Positions 22,950 to 33,195 of a DNA stretch of 64,000 nt are shown in pieces; position 1 is the first letter of the stretch; every line of letters begins with the position of its first letter. Source of the DNA: Protopterus annectens (lineage: Eukaryota > Chordata > Ceratodontiformes > Protopteridae); assembly GCF_019279795.1 (NCBI RefSeq), contig NC_056744.1, positions 899,409,425 through 899,473,424 on the forward strand, written 5' to 3'. The notes beneath the pieces are model-generated. The model searched no databases, was not told the origin of the DNA, and saw nothing but the letters and a program-made list of their open reading frames with translations. A program made the position numbers and the translations under genes.

Positions 22950-23900
22950 AGCCTGGGCAAATATCACAATCAATCAATGGGCGACAAGAATCCTATCCAC
23001 GGGCTTCTACATTCCCTTTTCAGTTCCCCTACCAAGAAGCAGAACTCTCCCAGATGTGCCACCCAGTCAGAGAGAGTTAGCCCATCTAGAGGTCACCAAC
23101 CTCATCCAAAAAAAGTCATCCAAAAGGTCCCCGCAGGACAGAGAGGATCCGGAACTTGCTCCTGCTTCTTTTTGGTACCCAAGAAAACTAAACGGGGGAC
23201 CTAAATCCTATTCTGGACCTCAGTCAATTAAACCTATCTGTCAAGAAGTCGAAGTTTCGGATGGCCACTGTACAGTCAGTTGTGCCCATTCTGCACAAGA
23301 ATGAATGGATGTGCTCTGTGGATCTCCAGGATGGCTACCATCCTATCAAAATAGACAGGCAGTCCAGGTGATTTCTCCACTTTCGCCTAGGGGGTGATCA
23401 CTTCCAATTCAGAGCCCTGCCCTTTGGACTTAACCATAGCCACCTGGGTGTTCACCAAATGCATGGCAGTGGTGGCAGCTCATCTCAAGCTGCAGAGATT
23501 CCAGGTGTTTCCCGGTTTCAATGATTAGCTCCTTACAGCTCAAACACAGCATCAACTGCTGGAGAACACACGCTTTCTTCTCTGTCTCTTTGATCAGTTA
23601 GGGATAACAGTGAACCTCGCCAAGTCTTCCTTGACCCCCATCTTAACTGAAATTCATAGGCACTCAGTTGGACACAACCTCTGAAATTGCAGCTCTCCCT
23701 CTCCGGTGCTCCCTTTTTATTCCGTCTCATGTTCAGTCTCTTCTGGAGCAAACCCAGTCTCCAGTGTCTCATTCTAAGGGCTCTAGGTTCTATGGCTGCT
23801 GCCATTTATCTGGTTCCGATGTCCAGGTATTTCATGAAAGTACTGCAGTAGACCCTAGCTGTTTAGTGGTCCCCACTTTCCCACTCGGTCAGTCTCCATA
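22950..23900 (+). pseudogene. DIRS reverse transcriptase, broken
   Basis: The entry block INQWATRILSTGFYIPFS is at about 22970-23025, followed by the Pro-rich linker and a FLVPKKTKRGT segment (about 23167-23203, like the FLVPKKDGG motif of DIRS RTs). RVFTKCMAVVAAHLKLQ-like sequence precedes the palm, which reads FND-stop (about 23517-23530) instead of Y-L-D-D. A LGITVNLAKSSLTP block follows (about 23600-23640). Loss of the catalytic dyad and multiple stops make it inactive. Confidence 0.65.
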
Positions 23901-23954
23901 TGATTCAAACCAGTATGTCGGAGACATCTCTTGTGGTGGATGTACTCCCCGGAT

Positions 23955-24375
23955 CTCATGGTGAGCAGACCCTTTTCTCCTCCAGTTTCCACGACCACGA
24001 TGACTTTCCAAGGGACGTGGTCCCAGTCAGAGACCAAGCTGCACATAAATGTCCTGGAGATAAGAGCAGTCTTCTATTGTTCCAAGCGTTTCAGGCCTGC
24101 CTCCCTCTTGGGACAATAGCAGTTCACAAAGACAACATGGTTGTGTGGTACATAAGCAAGGCGGCACTCGTTCTTATCTGCTTTGTCGTGAGGCCATGAG
24201 GGTTTGGGATTGGGCTGTGTCCTCAGGGTCCTTTCTCTTTGCAACGCATATTCCCGGAGCTTCCAACGTGCTGGTGGACAAGCCGGGCAGGGCTATTCTG
24301 ACCCTTCATGAGTGTTCCTTGAATCCATTAGTGGCGAATCAGATCTTCTGTCAGTGGGGTCAGCCGGAGCTATGA
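23955..24375 (+). pseudogene. DIRS RNase H domain, broken
   Basis: Readable as LHINVLEIRAVFYC (about 24040-24080, catalytic Glu in LEIRAV), a block corresponding to DNMVVWYISK (about 24132-24165) and IPGASNVLVDKPGRAI (about 24250-24297, the ILADGLSR motif with Asp kept). Frames differ between blocks. It sits between RT and recombinase as in other DIRS elements. Confidence 0.6.
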
Positions 24376-24711
24376 TTTGTTTGCTTCCCCTCTCGGCAAC
24401 AAATGCAGCAATTACTTTGCCTTGATCCCCCTGGAGGGGGAGCCCTCCAGGGATGTTCTGACTCGCAATTGGCCTCCGGGTCTTCTTTATGCCTTCCCAC
24501 TATTACCCTTGATTACGAAAGTACTTCAGAAAGCAAGACTCCTCAGAACACAGTTGATCCTCATCGCCCCCTTTTGGCGATGGCAGGTGTGGTTCCCTCT
24601 TCTATGGTCTCATCTGAAGCACACCCCTTGGGTGCTTGATCCGGTTCCGGATCTGAGTTCTCATCCATCTTTCTGTCTGCTTCCAAATCTTATGACCCTC
24701 CATCTGACAGC

Positions 24712-25745
24712 TTGGTTTGTCCAATTCCAGTAATTGTTGCTAAGTCCAGGCTTGCATCCCCTATGAAGGACATTATTCTTGCTTCTCGGAAACCATCTAC
24801 TAGGAGAGTTTATAGAAGCAAGTGGAAGAGATTCTCTATCTGGGCTAAAGGCCGGAATCTAGAGCCTTTTTCAGGCCCTATTTCTGACATTCTTCTTTTC
24901 CTGAGTTCCCTTTTTCAGGAAGGTGCCAGTGTTTTTACCATCAAAGTCCAATCGGCAGCAATTTCTAATTTTCATATCAATAATGAATCTACGTTTTCCT
25001 CTCGCCTCTGCAAAGTCTTTTTGAAAGGTGTCTTTGCTGCATCCTCCAGTCAAAGACCCTTCTCCACCATGGGATCTTGTTCTAGTGCTGCCAGTCTCTT
25101 AGACCCCCTTTCGTGCCTGCTGCATCCTGTGATACCAAATTCCTTTCTTAGAAGACTGCCTTTTTAGTGGCAATAACATCATCAAAATGAGTTTTAGAAT
25201 TGCAGACTCTCACCAGTAAGCCTCCTTTATTTGATATTTCATAAAGACAGAGTGGCCTTGAGAACCCAACCCTTCCTTTATGCCAAAAGTGGCCACTGAA
25301 ACAAACCTTAATCTGTACAACTCTGTTTTTTCCCCATTATGCCAATAAGGTGGAATACATTTTACACACCCTAGATGTTCATAGACAGCTCCATTTTTAT
25401 TTGCATGGAACCAAGTCCTTCCACCTCTCTGACCAATTGTTTGTGGCATTCTGAATTAGCAGATGGGCCACGCTGTTTCAAAAACTATTTCTGGGTGGAT
25501 TTCTAAGTGCATTTCCTTCATATATTCCTCTCATGGTTCTCCATTGCCTGGACCAGTTAGGGCCCATTCTACCAGGTCAGTGGCTACATCAGCTGCCTGT
25601 GCAGCTTGTCAGTCCTTGGATGACATTTGTGCAGAGGAGTCTTGGTCTTCGCCAGATTACCTTCATATCTCATTACAAACTTGATCTAGTTTCTCGAGGA
25701 AGGACTTCCTTTGGCTCCAGTGTTCTTCGGCATGTCCTTCCTTGA
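24712..25745 (+). pseudogene. DIRS tyrosine recombinase, broken
   Basis: An open segment of 151 codons (24712-25167) carries the N-terminal core-binding part: SRKPSTRRVYRSKWKRFSIW and the following SDILLFLSSLFQEG. The catalytic domain continues in other frames: VLELQTLTSKPP near 25187-25220 (the RVSELQ motif with the catalytic Arg lost), LDVHRQLHFYLHGTK near 25372-25415, AHSTRSVATSAA (His-x-x-Arg box) near 25572-25605, and ISHYKLDLVSRGR with the nucleophile Tyr region near 25668-25706. A frameshift near 25160 separates the halves. Integration chemistry would be by 3'-phosphotyrosine exchange in an intact copy. Confidence 0.72.
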
Positions 25746-25787
25746 GGCCACCCACGAATATCGGGTAGCTGGGGACTCTGACTCATA

Positions 25788-26138
25788 CATGATGAATGGT
25801 GACTAGGATAACAGATTAATAGCTATGTACTCACCATAATTTGGTATCTGTGTTATCCGTAGTCACCATTCGTCATGGCCCCACCCTCTTCCCCCTCTCC
25901 TGGAGGATTGACAGGAGTTGGATAGACCTAGTCTGGTGGAGTGTCCTTTTTCTGTCTTCTGTCTCCAGGGCAAACTCGATCTGAGGGGTTACTTGGCAGC
26001 AGTGCATTATTGGAGGGGAGATGCTTGAGCTAAGCTGTTGTCTAGTGTGCTGGCTCAGATATGATGTCGGATCCTAGACCCATACGTGATGATTGGTGAC
26101 TACAGATAACACAGATACCAAGTTATGGTGAGTACATA
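25788..26138 (+). repeat. DIRS E right end: arm, inverted arm, spacer, arm
   Basis: A partial arm (CATGATGAATGGTGACTAGG, 25789-25808) abuts an inverted arm at 25823-25877. After about 207 bp the direct arm recurs at 26085-26138 and ends in TTATGGTGAGTACATATG. The inverted and direct arms match at most positions over about 54 nt. The spacer contains CTTGAGCTAAGC, as in other DIRS terminal repeats. Confidence 0.78.
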
Positions 26139-26159
26139 TGTATTATTTTCCTTTCTTTT

Positions 26160-27060
26160 GGAAAAGGCCAGAGGCAGTTGCCACAAGCTTCTTTAACTGG
26201 ATCTACTCACACATGAACAAGGATGTTTCATACACCTCAATACCAGTCAACAGTTGACTGCCTGAATGATACGTCTTAATTCTTTAGGCACCTGTTTACT
26301 GAAGATGTGCAGCAGATACTAATGGAGATAAGAAAGCCTGCTACTATAAAGTCATATATTAGCAAAGGGAAAAGGTTTTCTAGTTAGTGCAACAACAACA
26401 TAACCAGTACCCATTCAGGGCTAGTTCTCTGGTTTTACAATATTTGTGAGAGTTACCATACATTGGCCTTTCTTACTTGTCTATCAAGGTTCGTTTAGCG
26501 GCCATTTCAGCATGCCTGCCCGCCCATGGATCCTCCTCTTTCAATGCATTCTCATCTCAAAATGTTTTTGAAAGGGGTTTTGTATAAGAGGCCTCCAAGC
26601 AATCCAGTGGCTATCCTTGGAATCTTTATTTTGTGTTAGAGAAGCTAGTACTTGCTTTATTTGAATCAAATAATCTGGGTGACTTGAGATTCTTAACATG
26701 GAAAACTGTTTAACTCTGACCTCTACAAAAAGGGTGTCTGAGTTGCAAGCTTTTATGGTGAGTCAATCCTGTCTCATTTTCCACAGACACAGGGTTTCTT
26801 TGAGAAGTAATACTTTTGTGCCTGAAGTGGTGTCTGAGTTTACTTTAAGCAAAACTCTCCATCTCCCGGTTTTCTTTCCTGGACCCAAAAATAGAATAAG
26901 GGTACTCCATACCTTGAATTTCCACAGACAACTCTGCTACTATACTGACATAACTAAATCTTCAGATCTTTGGATCACTTGTTCATTCTTTGTGAAAGTA
27001 AGAAGTGAAAAGCTGTGTCAGCAGCATTTCCAAATGATTGTCTAAGACTATTAGTGTTTG
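26160..27060 (+). pseudogene. DIRS fragment F1: tyrosine recombinase, broken
   Basis: A small thumb or RNase H remnant (about 26160-26230) precedes the recombinase. It includes a VKVRLAAISACLPAH-like stretch (about 26488-26525) and an open segment (26698-27045) with KRVSELQAFMVSQSCLIFHR. The latter holds the Arg of RVSELQ and the following IFHxxRVSLR strand. NFHRQLCYYTDITKSSDLW follows. The His-x-x-Arg and Tyr boxes are lost, giving way to terminal-repeat sequence near 27330. Confidence 0.66.
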
Positions 27061-27329
27061 TTAATACTAACCACAAAAAAACTGTACCAGGTAGGATCAA
27101 GTCCCACTCTACTAGGCCTTAGTTTCATGTATACCTTTTTGGAAAGGGTTGGATTCTATAAGTATTCTGGAAGTAGCAATTTGGTCCACTCCAATGTATG
27201 TACTTTTACAAAGTAGTACAAGCTTGATTCTTTTTCTTGATGTAGATCAGGCTTTGCAGGGACCATTCTCCAGGGGCTGCTAGACTCTTCTTCCGCCTCC
27301 CAGATGTAGTAATCTAGAGGTAATCTACC

Positions 27330-27775
27330 CATATAATTAGGGCTACTGCAACAGCGATAGGTATGATGAGCATAGTACAGTTATGTAAGTAAATTCACCA
27401 TAACAGAAGATGTTAAAATGACTGCTGTTGCAGTAGCCACTCCCTCCCTGCATTCCTCTTGATTTTTTTAGTGTGTAGTTTATGGCAAGGTTTGGTCATT
27501 AATTTTTTGTTCTTCCTTGCATTGGCCTTTCAGGGCTCAACCTCCCTCTCCCTGTTGGCAGGAAAGCTGTGACGGACTTCGCACACTGACTTATCTTTTG
27601 GTCAGCTTAGCTCAAGCTGCTTGACATTTTGCATGTGTAGAAGGTGCTCTGAAGCTTTGGAAGCTGGATGGCTGTTATGCCCTTGGCAGGATTTAACCCA
27701 TATAGTTAAGGCTACTGCAACAGTGATCATTTGAACATTTACTCTTATGGTAAGTTTACTTACAGAACTGTACTT
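27330..27775 (+). repeat. DIRS F1 right terminal repeat
   Basis: Arm GGGCTACTGCAACAGCGAT (27341-27359) pairs with inverted ACTGCTGTTGCAGTAGCC (about 27421-27438). The direct arm recurs at about 27708-27730 (AAGGCTACTGCAACAGTGAT) and leads to CTTATGGTAAGTTTACTTA. The interval 27540-27700 is the reverse complement, with divergence, of the left-end repeats at 16950 and 50015, which identifies it as the right inverted terminal repeat. Confidence 0.72.
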
Positions 27776-27784
27776 TCTCTTTCA

Positions 27785-28214
27785 AGCCATGACTAATCCT
27801 CTCTTCAAGTCAGTGGCTAATGTAAGGGTAAAATTTTTGTCCTGGAAGACTTGTAACTGCAGTTATTTCAGATAGAAGACTATGAGTATAAAGGTTTTTC
27901 CTTTACGCCCTCCTTATCTTTCACAAAGATAGTTTCCTTGAGGACTTATCTGTCTTTCTTGCCTAACATGAGCTCAGAGTCTAATCACAATCAATCTATT
28001 CAGCAGCCAGGCTTCACTAATTTCACTAACCAAGGGGAAATACATGCTTAATTGTTTGGACATTTATTGTCAGAAGTTTGTATAGGACAAAACAGTTCTG
28101 GAAATCAGAGCAACTATGTGTCCTTTTCTAATGTTAAATTTGGTAAACCGTTTTCCAAGGTTACCTTGTCCAGATGGCTTTCCGATTGCATTTCCTTTGT
28201 TTATTCTTTGAAAG
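27785..28214 (+). mobile_element. DIRS fragment F2, 5' part: recombinase interrupted by a LINE
   Basis: A decayed recombinase is visible from VFPLRPPYL-like sequence (about 27895) through QLFVSF-like residues to FSKVTLSRWLSDCISFVYSL (about 28155-28213). This is the same block as VTKVTLSRWISQCILLAYES in the copy at 54.0 kb. It stops at the LINE boundary and resumes at 32031 with KAHSTIAVA (the AHSTRS box), so the LINE inserted inside this recombinase gene. Confidence 0.68.
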
Positions 28215-28239
28215 ATGTATCATTTATCCACCTACCACC

Positions 28240-29095
28240 CAACACCACAACCTGTGAGAGATGCACTTATCTAGCTAAACTGGAGGTAAAGCTCTCCCCA
28301 ACCAAGACTGAACTTGACAGTCAAGAGGAGAAGGTAAACACTTGCACCACACCACACTCATCACATAGTCCCACTAAACCTACACCTCCAAAATCCACAC
28401 ATAGAAACTCAAAAACATTCACAGAGGCTCTCAATAATCTGCTCAAGCAACAGAGACCTCCAAAGCAGAAACGCAAGCAAACCCCCCCAACACAACCCAA
28501 ATGACACATAGCCCACAAACTCAGTGTGCCAGTAAATCACAGCCCATAAGGCAAAACAACATACCCAACACACTAGTCATAGGTGACTAGACAGGCACAT
28601 TAATGTCCCACTCACCAGGCTAAACAAGGAGAAGGTTACTGTCAGCTGCCTGTCAGATGCCAGGATCCACCACATAACCCATGCACTCGGGTCACTCCAC
28701 AACAAGTACAAATATGACTGTCATTGTCCATGTTGGTGTGAATGACCTGAGACTTACCTCCTCAGACTACATGAAAAGAGACATGGAAGAGCTCTCCAAT
28801 CTTGTAGCCCAGGCAGGTATGACCCTAGCCCTGAGCAGCATCCTGCCATCGCACAGAATGATATCGTATTACAAGGACAAAATGATTGACTTCAACAATT
28901 GGCTTAAACGTCTGGTGTCATTCGAAGCGGATCCAGTATCTATTTGCCTGGGATGACATGGTCGACAGACCATGATGCTTTGCCAAAGATGGCCTGCACC
29001 TGTCGCCCCTGGGATTCCGGATACTGGCTAAGGGTCTTGCCTTCCCTATAGTGCATTTTTTAGGCAAGGTTCAAGTGACAATTTCACCACCATAA
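28240..29095 (+). pseudogene. LINE B ORF1: CxxC coiled-coil and SGNH esterase, broken
   Basis: ORF1 opens with CERCTYLAKLEVKL (28250-28291), a Cys-x-x-Cys followed by a heptad-like helix, then a long basic linker to 28504. The esterase-like domain starts as LVIGD followed by a stop at 28588-28590. That stop sits at the position of the nucleophile serine of the G-D-S motif, which is G-Y-S in the sister LINE at 60581. It continues as VHVGVNDLRL (about 28716-28746, SGNH block III with Asn) and ALSSILPS (about 28830-28853). After a frame change it reads AKDGLHLSPLGFRILAKGLA (about 28981-29042, catalytic Asp/His block). Esterase-bearing ORF1 proteins are known from CR1-like LINEs; the enzyme role in retrotransposition is unsettled. 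Confidence 0.7.
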
Positions 29096-29104
29096 CAGGA
29101 ACAG

Positions 29105-29755
29105 GCAAGCAAAAATTGTGGGTAATGCTACTCAATGCTAGAAGTCTAAATCTCAAAATGCACTCACTCGAGGCACTCCTTAAAATAGAGAACATCAATA
29201 TCTATGCAGTGACTGAGACCTGGTTCTAGACTCTAGAGAGCACCCCTGCATTACCAGGCTATAACTCATGCCACACTTTTCGGCCGTCTAACCTAGACCA
29301 GAACACCAAAGGCGGAGGTGTGTTCATATTCATTAAGGATATCCACACCTCCAGGCTAGTTGCACAGCATAATGCATCCGAGGTTATCCAAGTGCATCTA
29401 AATCTGGCTAAACTGCAATCCAAATTGTAGCTTGCTACAGATCCCCCACCTTGCCCCAGGATTCCCACTCCTCTTTTCTTGATATACTGGAAAATATTAG
29501 GGTTCAACCAAATACCCAAATAGTGGGCGATTTCAACTACCCCACCATTAACTGGGAAAACTACTCCTGTACCAACTACTTCGCTCAACGCTTTCCGGAA
29601 TTCATAAATTTCAGTGCCCTGGATCACCTTATGCACACACCCACCAGGAGCAGCAGTATCTTAGACCTAGTCAGTACCAACATGAGTGACCAGTGTTCCT
29701 CACCTGAAGTCAACTCCTCATTGGTGAGATCCGACCATAAGCTAATCACCTAGAT
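29105..29755 (+). pseudogene. LINE B AP endonuclease, broken
   Basis: The family's order is present. LLNARSLNLKMHSLEALL (about 29127-29182) is followed by YAVTETWF (catalytic Glu, about 29203-29226) and ALPGYNSCHTFRPSNLDQ. The KGGGVFIFIKD strand follows. After a frame change come VGDFNYPTINW (about 29522-29556, GDFN catalytic motif) and LVRSDHKLIT (29721-29750, catalytic SDH). This domain would nick target DNA to prime reverse transcription. A stop just after TETWF and frameshifts inactivate it. Confidence 0.75.
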
Positions 29756-29791
29756 ATCCGCATCCCGTCCCCACCCACTATTAAGGAAACC

Positions 29792-31100
29792 ATGGTAAAA
29801 CATTTCTCCAAAGCCAACTTCATGCTTCTTAAGACAGAAGTGGCAAACTTCATGACACCCGTGCAGATGGACAATACAGTTACGACTGCTGAATCCTACA
29901 CAAATGCACTCAATAAGCACTTATACGAGTGCAAGGGTCGTGCTATCCCAAACAGAACCAAGATGCTATTCTCCAAAAAAAGGAAACCAATCTGGTGGTC
30001 CCCTGCCATAAACAAACTGTACAACAGAAGGAAGAAACTGTTGCAAAAGAGAGTAAAATCCCATGAGTGGAGGAGCTCCCTGGTCCGCCTCAGCAAGAAG
30101 CTGAGATCCCTTATAAGATCCTCCAAAGCTAGCTACAAAAACAAAATCGCCACTGATTCTAAGGGCAACCACAAAGCATTCTATAGCTATGTCAAGAATC
30201 TCAATGGCAACACCCAGATCTGCTCTGAGTTACAGCACAACAGCATGAAAATTACAGAACCAACTGATATTGCCAATATCCTGGCAAATAGGTTCAGTGC
30301 TAACTTTACCCCCCTCTCACCCCCTAAAGGGCCCATATCTATACAGGAAGAATGCAGATTCCCTGTAATCACATATATGCAGGTAAAAGCTGCACTCTCT
30401 AAAACCAAAAACACAGCATTCATGGGACCGGACAACATCCCAGGCTGCATTATACACAAACTTCAGAACAAACTGACTCCCCACCTAAGCACCATGTTCA
30501 ATCATAGTCTCATGTCAGGCTTTGTGCCGACTGAATGGCGCACAGCAACAGTTATCCTACTCCGCAAAGGGGGAGCCACCACTGATCCTGGGAACTATCT
30601 CCCTATTAGCCTGACGAGCCCGGTCTGCAAAGCCATGGAATGCATCATCATGGTACTCATAAACAGAGACATTGGTAACCTCCAAACTCTGAACCCCACC
30701 CAGTTCAGGTTTGTGAAAGGCAGATCATGCCTTCTGAACCTGATAGACTTCTTTGAGGCGGTCACCAAAGCCATAGATGAGGATAAGTTGGTTCACACAG
30801 CCTATCTTGATCTCGCCAAGGCTTTCGACACAATCCCCTATTCTGGAATTATAGCTAAACTCGCTAAACTAGGTATAAATCCCTACGTCATAAGATGGGT
30901 TGCCAACTGGCTCACTGACTGAACCCACACTGTAAAAGTTGCAGACTCCAAATCTGACTTCAAACCAGTGACACATGGAGTACCACAGGGTTCAGTCTTG
31001 GGACCTTTCCTGTTCGGTATCTATTTCTCTGATGTACAGGCTAACACAGAAGGCCTCTGGCTAAGTTCGCAGATCCTGCAAACTAGGAGCCATAGTAGAG
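29792..31100 (+). pseudogene. LINE B reverse transcriptase (376-codon open stretch plus shifted end)
   Basis: 29792-30922 is open for 376 codons. It holds a basic linker (WWSPAINKLYNRRKKLLQKR), then KTKNTAFMGPDNIPG (RT motif 1-2 region), VPTEWRTATVILLRKGG and NYLPISLTSPVCKAMECI. These are followed by QFRFVKGRSCLLNLIDFF and the catalytic AYLDLAKAFDTIPYSGII (motif A, Asp present). After a stop it continues in another frame as THGVPQGSVLGPFLFGIYFS (motif B, about 30965-31030). The motif C region reads AKFADP near 31069-31086 where the relative at 48.28 kb has TKFADD: a one-base loss plus a change removes the second catalytic Asp. Confidence 0.8.
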
Positions 31101-31153
31101 TCCCCAAATGATGTGGACATCCTACAGAAGGGCCTCACTGAGACAGATGCCTG

Positions 31154-31949
31154 GTGTCAGAGGCATGGCCTCAAGCTCAATGCCAAAAAGTGCATTGTTA
31201 TACCCTTTGTAAAAGCTCTGTACCCATGAGCTACCACATAAACGGCAGTCTACTTAATGCCAAATGTGGGATAAGAGACCTTGGGACCCAGGTGGACAGT
31301 AGTCTCTCCTTTGATAATCACATCTCCACAGTAGTCAGGAAATCCTATGTGGCACACCATCACAAAAGGGTATGTGGCACACCTCATCACAAAAGGGTTC
31401 TCATCCAGGAAAAAAGAGGTCATTGTTCCCCTGTACTCAGCACTCATTAGACCCATTATAGAGTACAATGCCCATTTTGGAATGTACCTCACAAGACATC
31501 TGCAGCAGCTGGAAAGGCCACAGAAGTACCTCACAAAGAGGGTTACTAGCCTCAGATTCCCTACACTGACCATCTCAAAAAAACTCCAGCTTTACTCTGT
31601 AGCATATAATCTACTCCGTGGAAATCTCTGCCTAACATATAAAGGTATGTTAAACCCAGAGCTGTTGGACATGCTACACCTAAAGAAATCCCAATCCCTC
31701 CGAGCTACACGCTCTAGGGACCTAAACCTTGTCACTACAATAAACAGGACATGCTGGAGGGATAGATTCCTGTCCCAGAGACTTCCTATACTCTGGAACA
31801 AGCTATCCATCTATGTCAAGCAAAGTTCCTCATTAGGACTCTTCAAGAAAAATCTTGAGTGGATGGGAAATAGGAAATACACCCGGGGGATCACTTCTGT
31901 GGCTCTACTCGGCAGGGGCACAGGAAATCAACTTTCTTGGGTGGCATAA
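31154..31949 (+). pseudogene. LINE B RT thumb and C-terminal domain
   Basis: A frame-shifted continuation. GIRDLGTQVDSSLSFDNHI (about 31271-31327) is the DLGV-D block of CR1/L2 elements. A 200-codon open segment (31347-31949) follows with REVIVPLYSALIRPxxEY-like KEVIVPLYSALIRPIIEYN, QLERPQKYLTKRV, and CWRDRFLSQRLPILWNKL. It ends in LGLFKKNLEWMGNR. This matches the conserved C-terminus downstream of RT in CR1-group ORF2. A partial internal duplication of ACCAT/CTCATCACAAAAGGG is visible at about 31358-31397. Confidence 0.78.
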
Positions 31950-32030
31950 GCCAGGGAACCTTGTTGGCTAGGCTTACTTAGGCCCTTGGGCTGATAGCCT
32001 AGTACCTACCTATGGAACCTATTAAGCCGA

Positions 32031-32665
32031 AAGCCCATTCCACCATAGCAGTTGCTATTTCTCCAGCCTTTTATGGTCGTACAGTACCTCCTTGGGTGAT
32101 ATATGTGCAGCGACCAGTTGGTCTACCACCCATAACATTATAACTCATTACAAGTTGGATATTCTACATCCAGGACCTCTTGGCTCCACCATTTTGAGGA
32201 ATGTTCTCTCCTAAAACCACCCGACTGCTCATCTGGGGACTCTCCCACAGGTAGAGGAGGATGGAAAAAACATAAGATACCAAAATAACATACTTACCAT
32301 ACCACTAGATCTGTGTCTTTCATCCATCTCAGCCATCCCTCCCTCCATCCCCCTTCCAGGTTTAGTGATATGTTGTGGCTTGAGGTGGAACTCTCAGACA
32401 AGCCTGAGGTCTAATTCTGAGAGCCTTGGTGGTCCTTCATCCCAACTGATTAACAATTTTATCTTTGTGAGGGGAATTTTTCAGTTATAAGTCTGGTATG
32501 TTAAGGCAAACTTGATTTGAGGAGACTTAGGCATTATGGGAGAGGAAGTGGAACTTTGAAGTTTTGAGAGTTTGAGCTGCCAGCATCATATCCAGTAGCC
32601 CACAGGTTGTGAGAAATGGAAGATGGTAACAAGGATCTTGTATTATGGTATGTATATAACTTAAG
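32031..32665 (+). mobile_element. DIRS fragment F2, 3' part: recombinase end and right terminus
   Basis: It resumes the recombinase interrupted at 28214. KAHSTIAVAISPAFYGRT carries the His-x-x-[Thr/Arg] box, VIYVQRPVG follows, and then comes an HYKLDI-like block (about 32143-32163) with the nucleophile region. Arms follow: an inverted arm at about 32270-32335 and, after a spacer containing CAAACTTGATTTGAGG, a direct arm ending TATTATGGTATGTATATAAC near 32640-32661. Recombinase and arms are diverged. Confidence 0.66.
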
Positions 32666-33075
32666 TTCTTATGAAAGAGTTGCAGCTTTTCATTATAAAA
32701 TGTAAGGATGAGTGTAATACCAAAGATATTCTGTAGTCCATGGAATATTGTGCAATATATTTTTGTATGATAGTTTTCCAAGCCAGTATGTGAAATCTTT
32801 ATAAATTTTTAGCATTTCAGGTTTCTTAGAGATGCACATCCATTGTAGTGCCGAGAACAGAAGACTTTTTCCTGACCTTACAGTTGTAGAACTGCAATAA
32901 TGTATCAGAATTATAGTATTACACAACACATTTTACCCTGGTAGCATTTTTTGGGAAACATTTTCATCCATAAACAGTAGTGTGCATGTTTGGGTTTTAA
33001 TTACCTGGATGACGAGACATTTCTAATAAATATAAAATAGTGACATATAAAGCAGCAATACTGTTTGTCTTGCAG
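32666..33075 (+). other. ABCD3 intron 5' of the exon
   Basis: Unique-looking AT-rich intron sequence. It ends with a pyrimidine-rich CTGTTTGTCTTGCAG (33061-33075), a good 3' splice site directly before the exon. No transposable element was recognised in this 410-bp flank. Confidence 0.6.
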
Positions 33076-33195
33076 GTACTTAAAGAGTATTTAGACAATG
33101 TTCAGCTGGGTCCTATTCTGGATCGTGAAGGAGGTTGGGATACTGTTCAAGACTGGATGGACGTGCTCAGTGGAGGAGAAAAACAAAGAATGGCG
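33076..33195 (+). CDS. ABCD3: ABCD3 (PMP70) internal exon, ABC-signature segment
   Basis: A 120-bp, 40-codon exon in frame from the acceptor. It begins [15 protein letters not shown], continues [14 protein letters not shown] and ends [16 protein letters not shown] is the ABC-transporter signature (C-loop) that, with the Walker motifs, forms the ATP sandwich. ABCD3 is a peroxisomal half-transporter that homodimerises and imports long- and branched-chain acyl-CoAs and bile-acid intermediates. The residues match vertebrate ABCD3 as I remember it almost position for position; ABCD1/2/4 differ here (the DVxDW-D-LSGGE context is shared, the [11 protein letters not shown] start is ABCD3-like). The flanks are TTGCAG|GTA at the 5' edge and GCG|GTACGT at the 3' edge, and the exon starts and ends in phase 0. 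No neighbouring exon was found in the window, so both flanking introns are very long. Confidence 0.93.

Larger units (their letters stand above)
20300..26140 (+). mobile_element. DIRS-type retrotransposon E, nearly complete but dead
   Basis: This is the most complete DIRS copy. A short AT-rich leader (20300-20420) is followed by a gag-like ORF with a zinc knuckle (20421-22850), RT (22950-23900), RNase H (23955-24375), tyrosine recombinase (24712-25745) and the right terminal region with inverted arms (25788-26138). DIRS elements reverse-transcribe, circularise and integrate by tyrosine recombination, so they make no target-site duplication. I could not find a matching left terminal repeat immediately upstream. 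Frameshifts and stops interrupt each ORF, and the RT catalytic motif is destroyed. Confidence 0.8.
28215..32028 (+). mobile_element. CR1/L2-group LINE B, nearly full length, dead
   Basis: About 3.8 kb containing ORF1 with a Cys-x-x-Cys plus coiled-coil start and an SGNH esterase domain (28240-29095), the AP endonuclease (29105-29755), reverse transcriptase (29792-31100) and a C-terminal domain (31154-31949). A short 3' UTR ends in GGCTGATAGCCTAGTACC-like sequence shared with LINE D. It lies inside a DIRS recombinase gene, and GAAAG at both edges (28210-28214 and 32029-32033) may be a short target duplication. It carries stops in ORF1 and endonuclease and a disrupted catalytic FADD. Confidence 0.82.

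Noticed and set aside
28681..28956. Independent host esterase gene
   Set aside because: The SGNH-type domain sits between a coiled-coil ORF1 start and an AP endonuclease/RT, so it belongs to LINE ORF1; a second LINE here repeats the same order.
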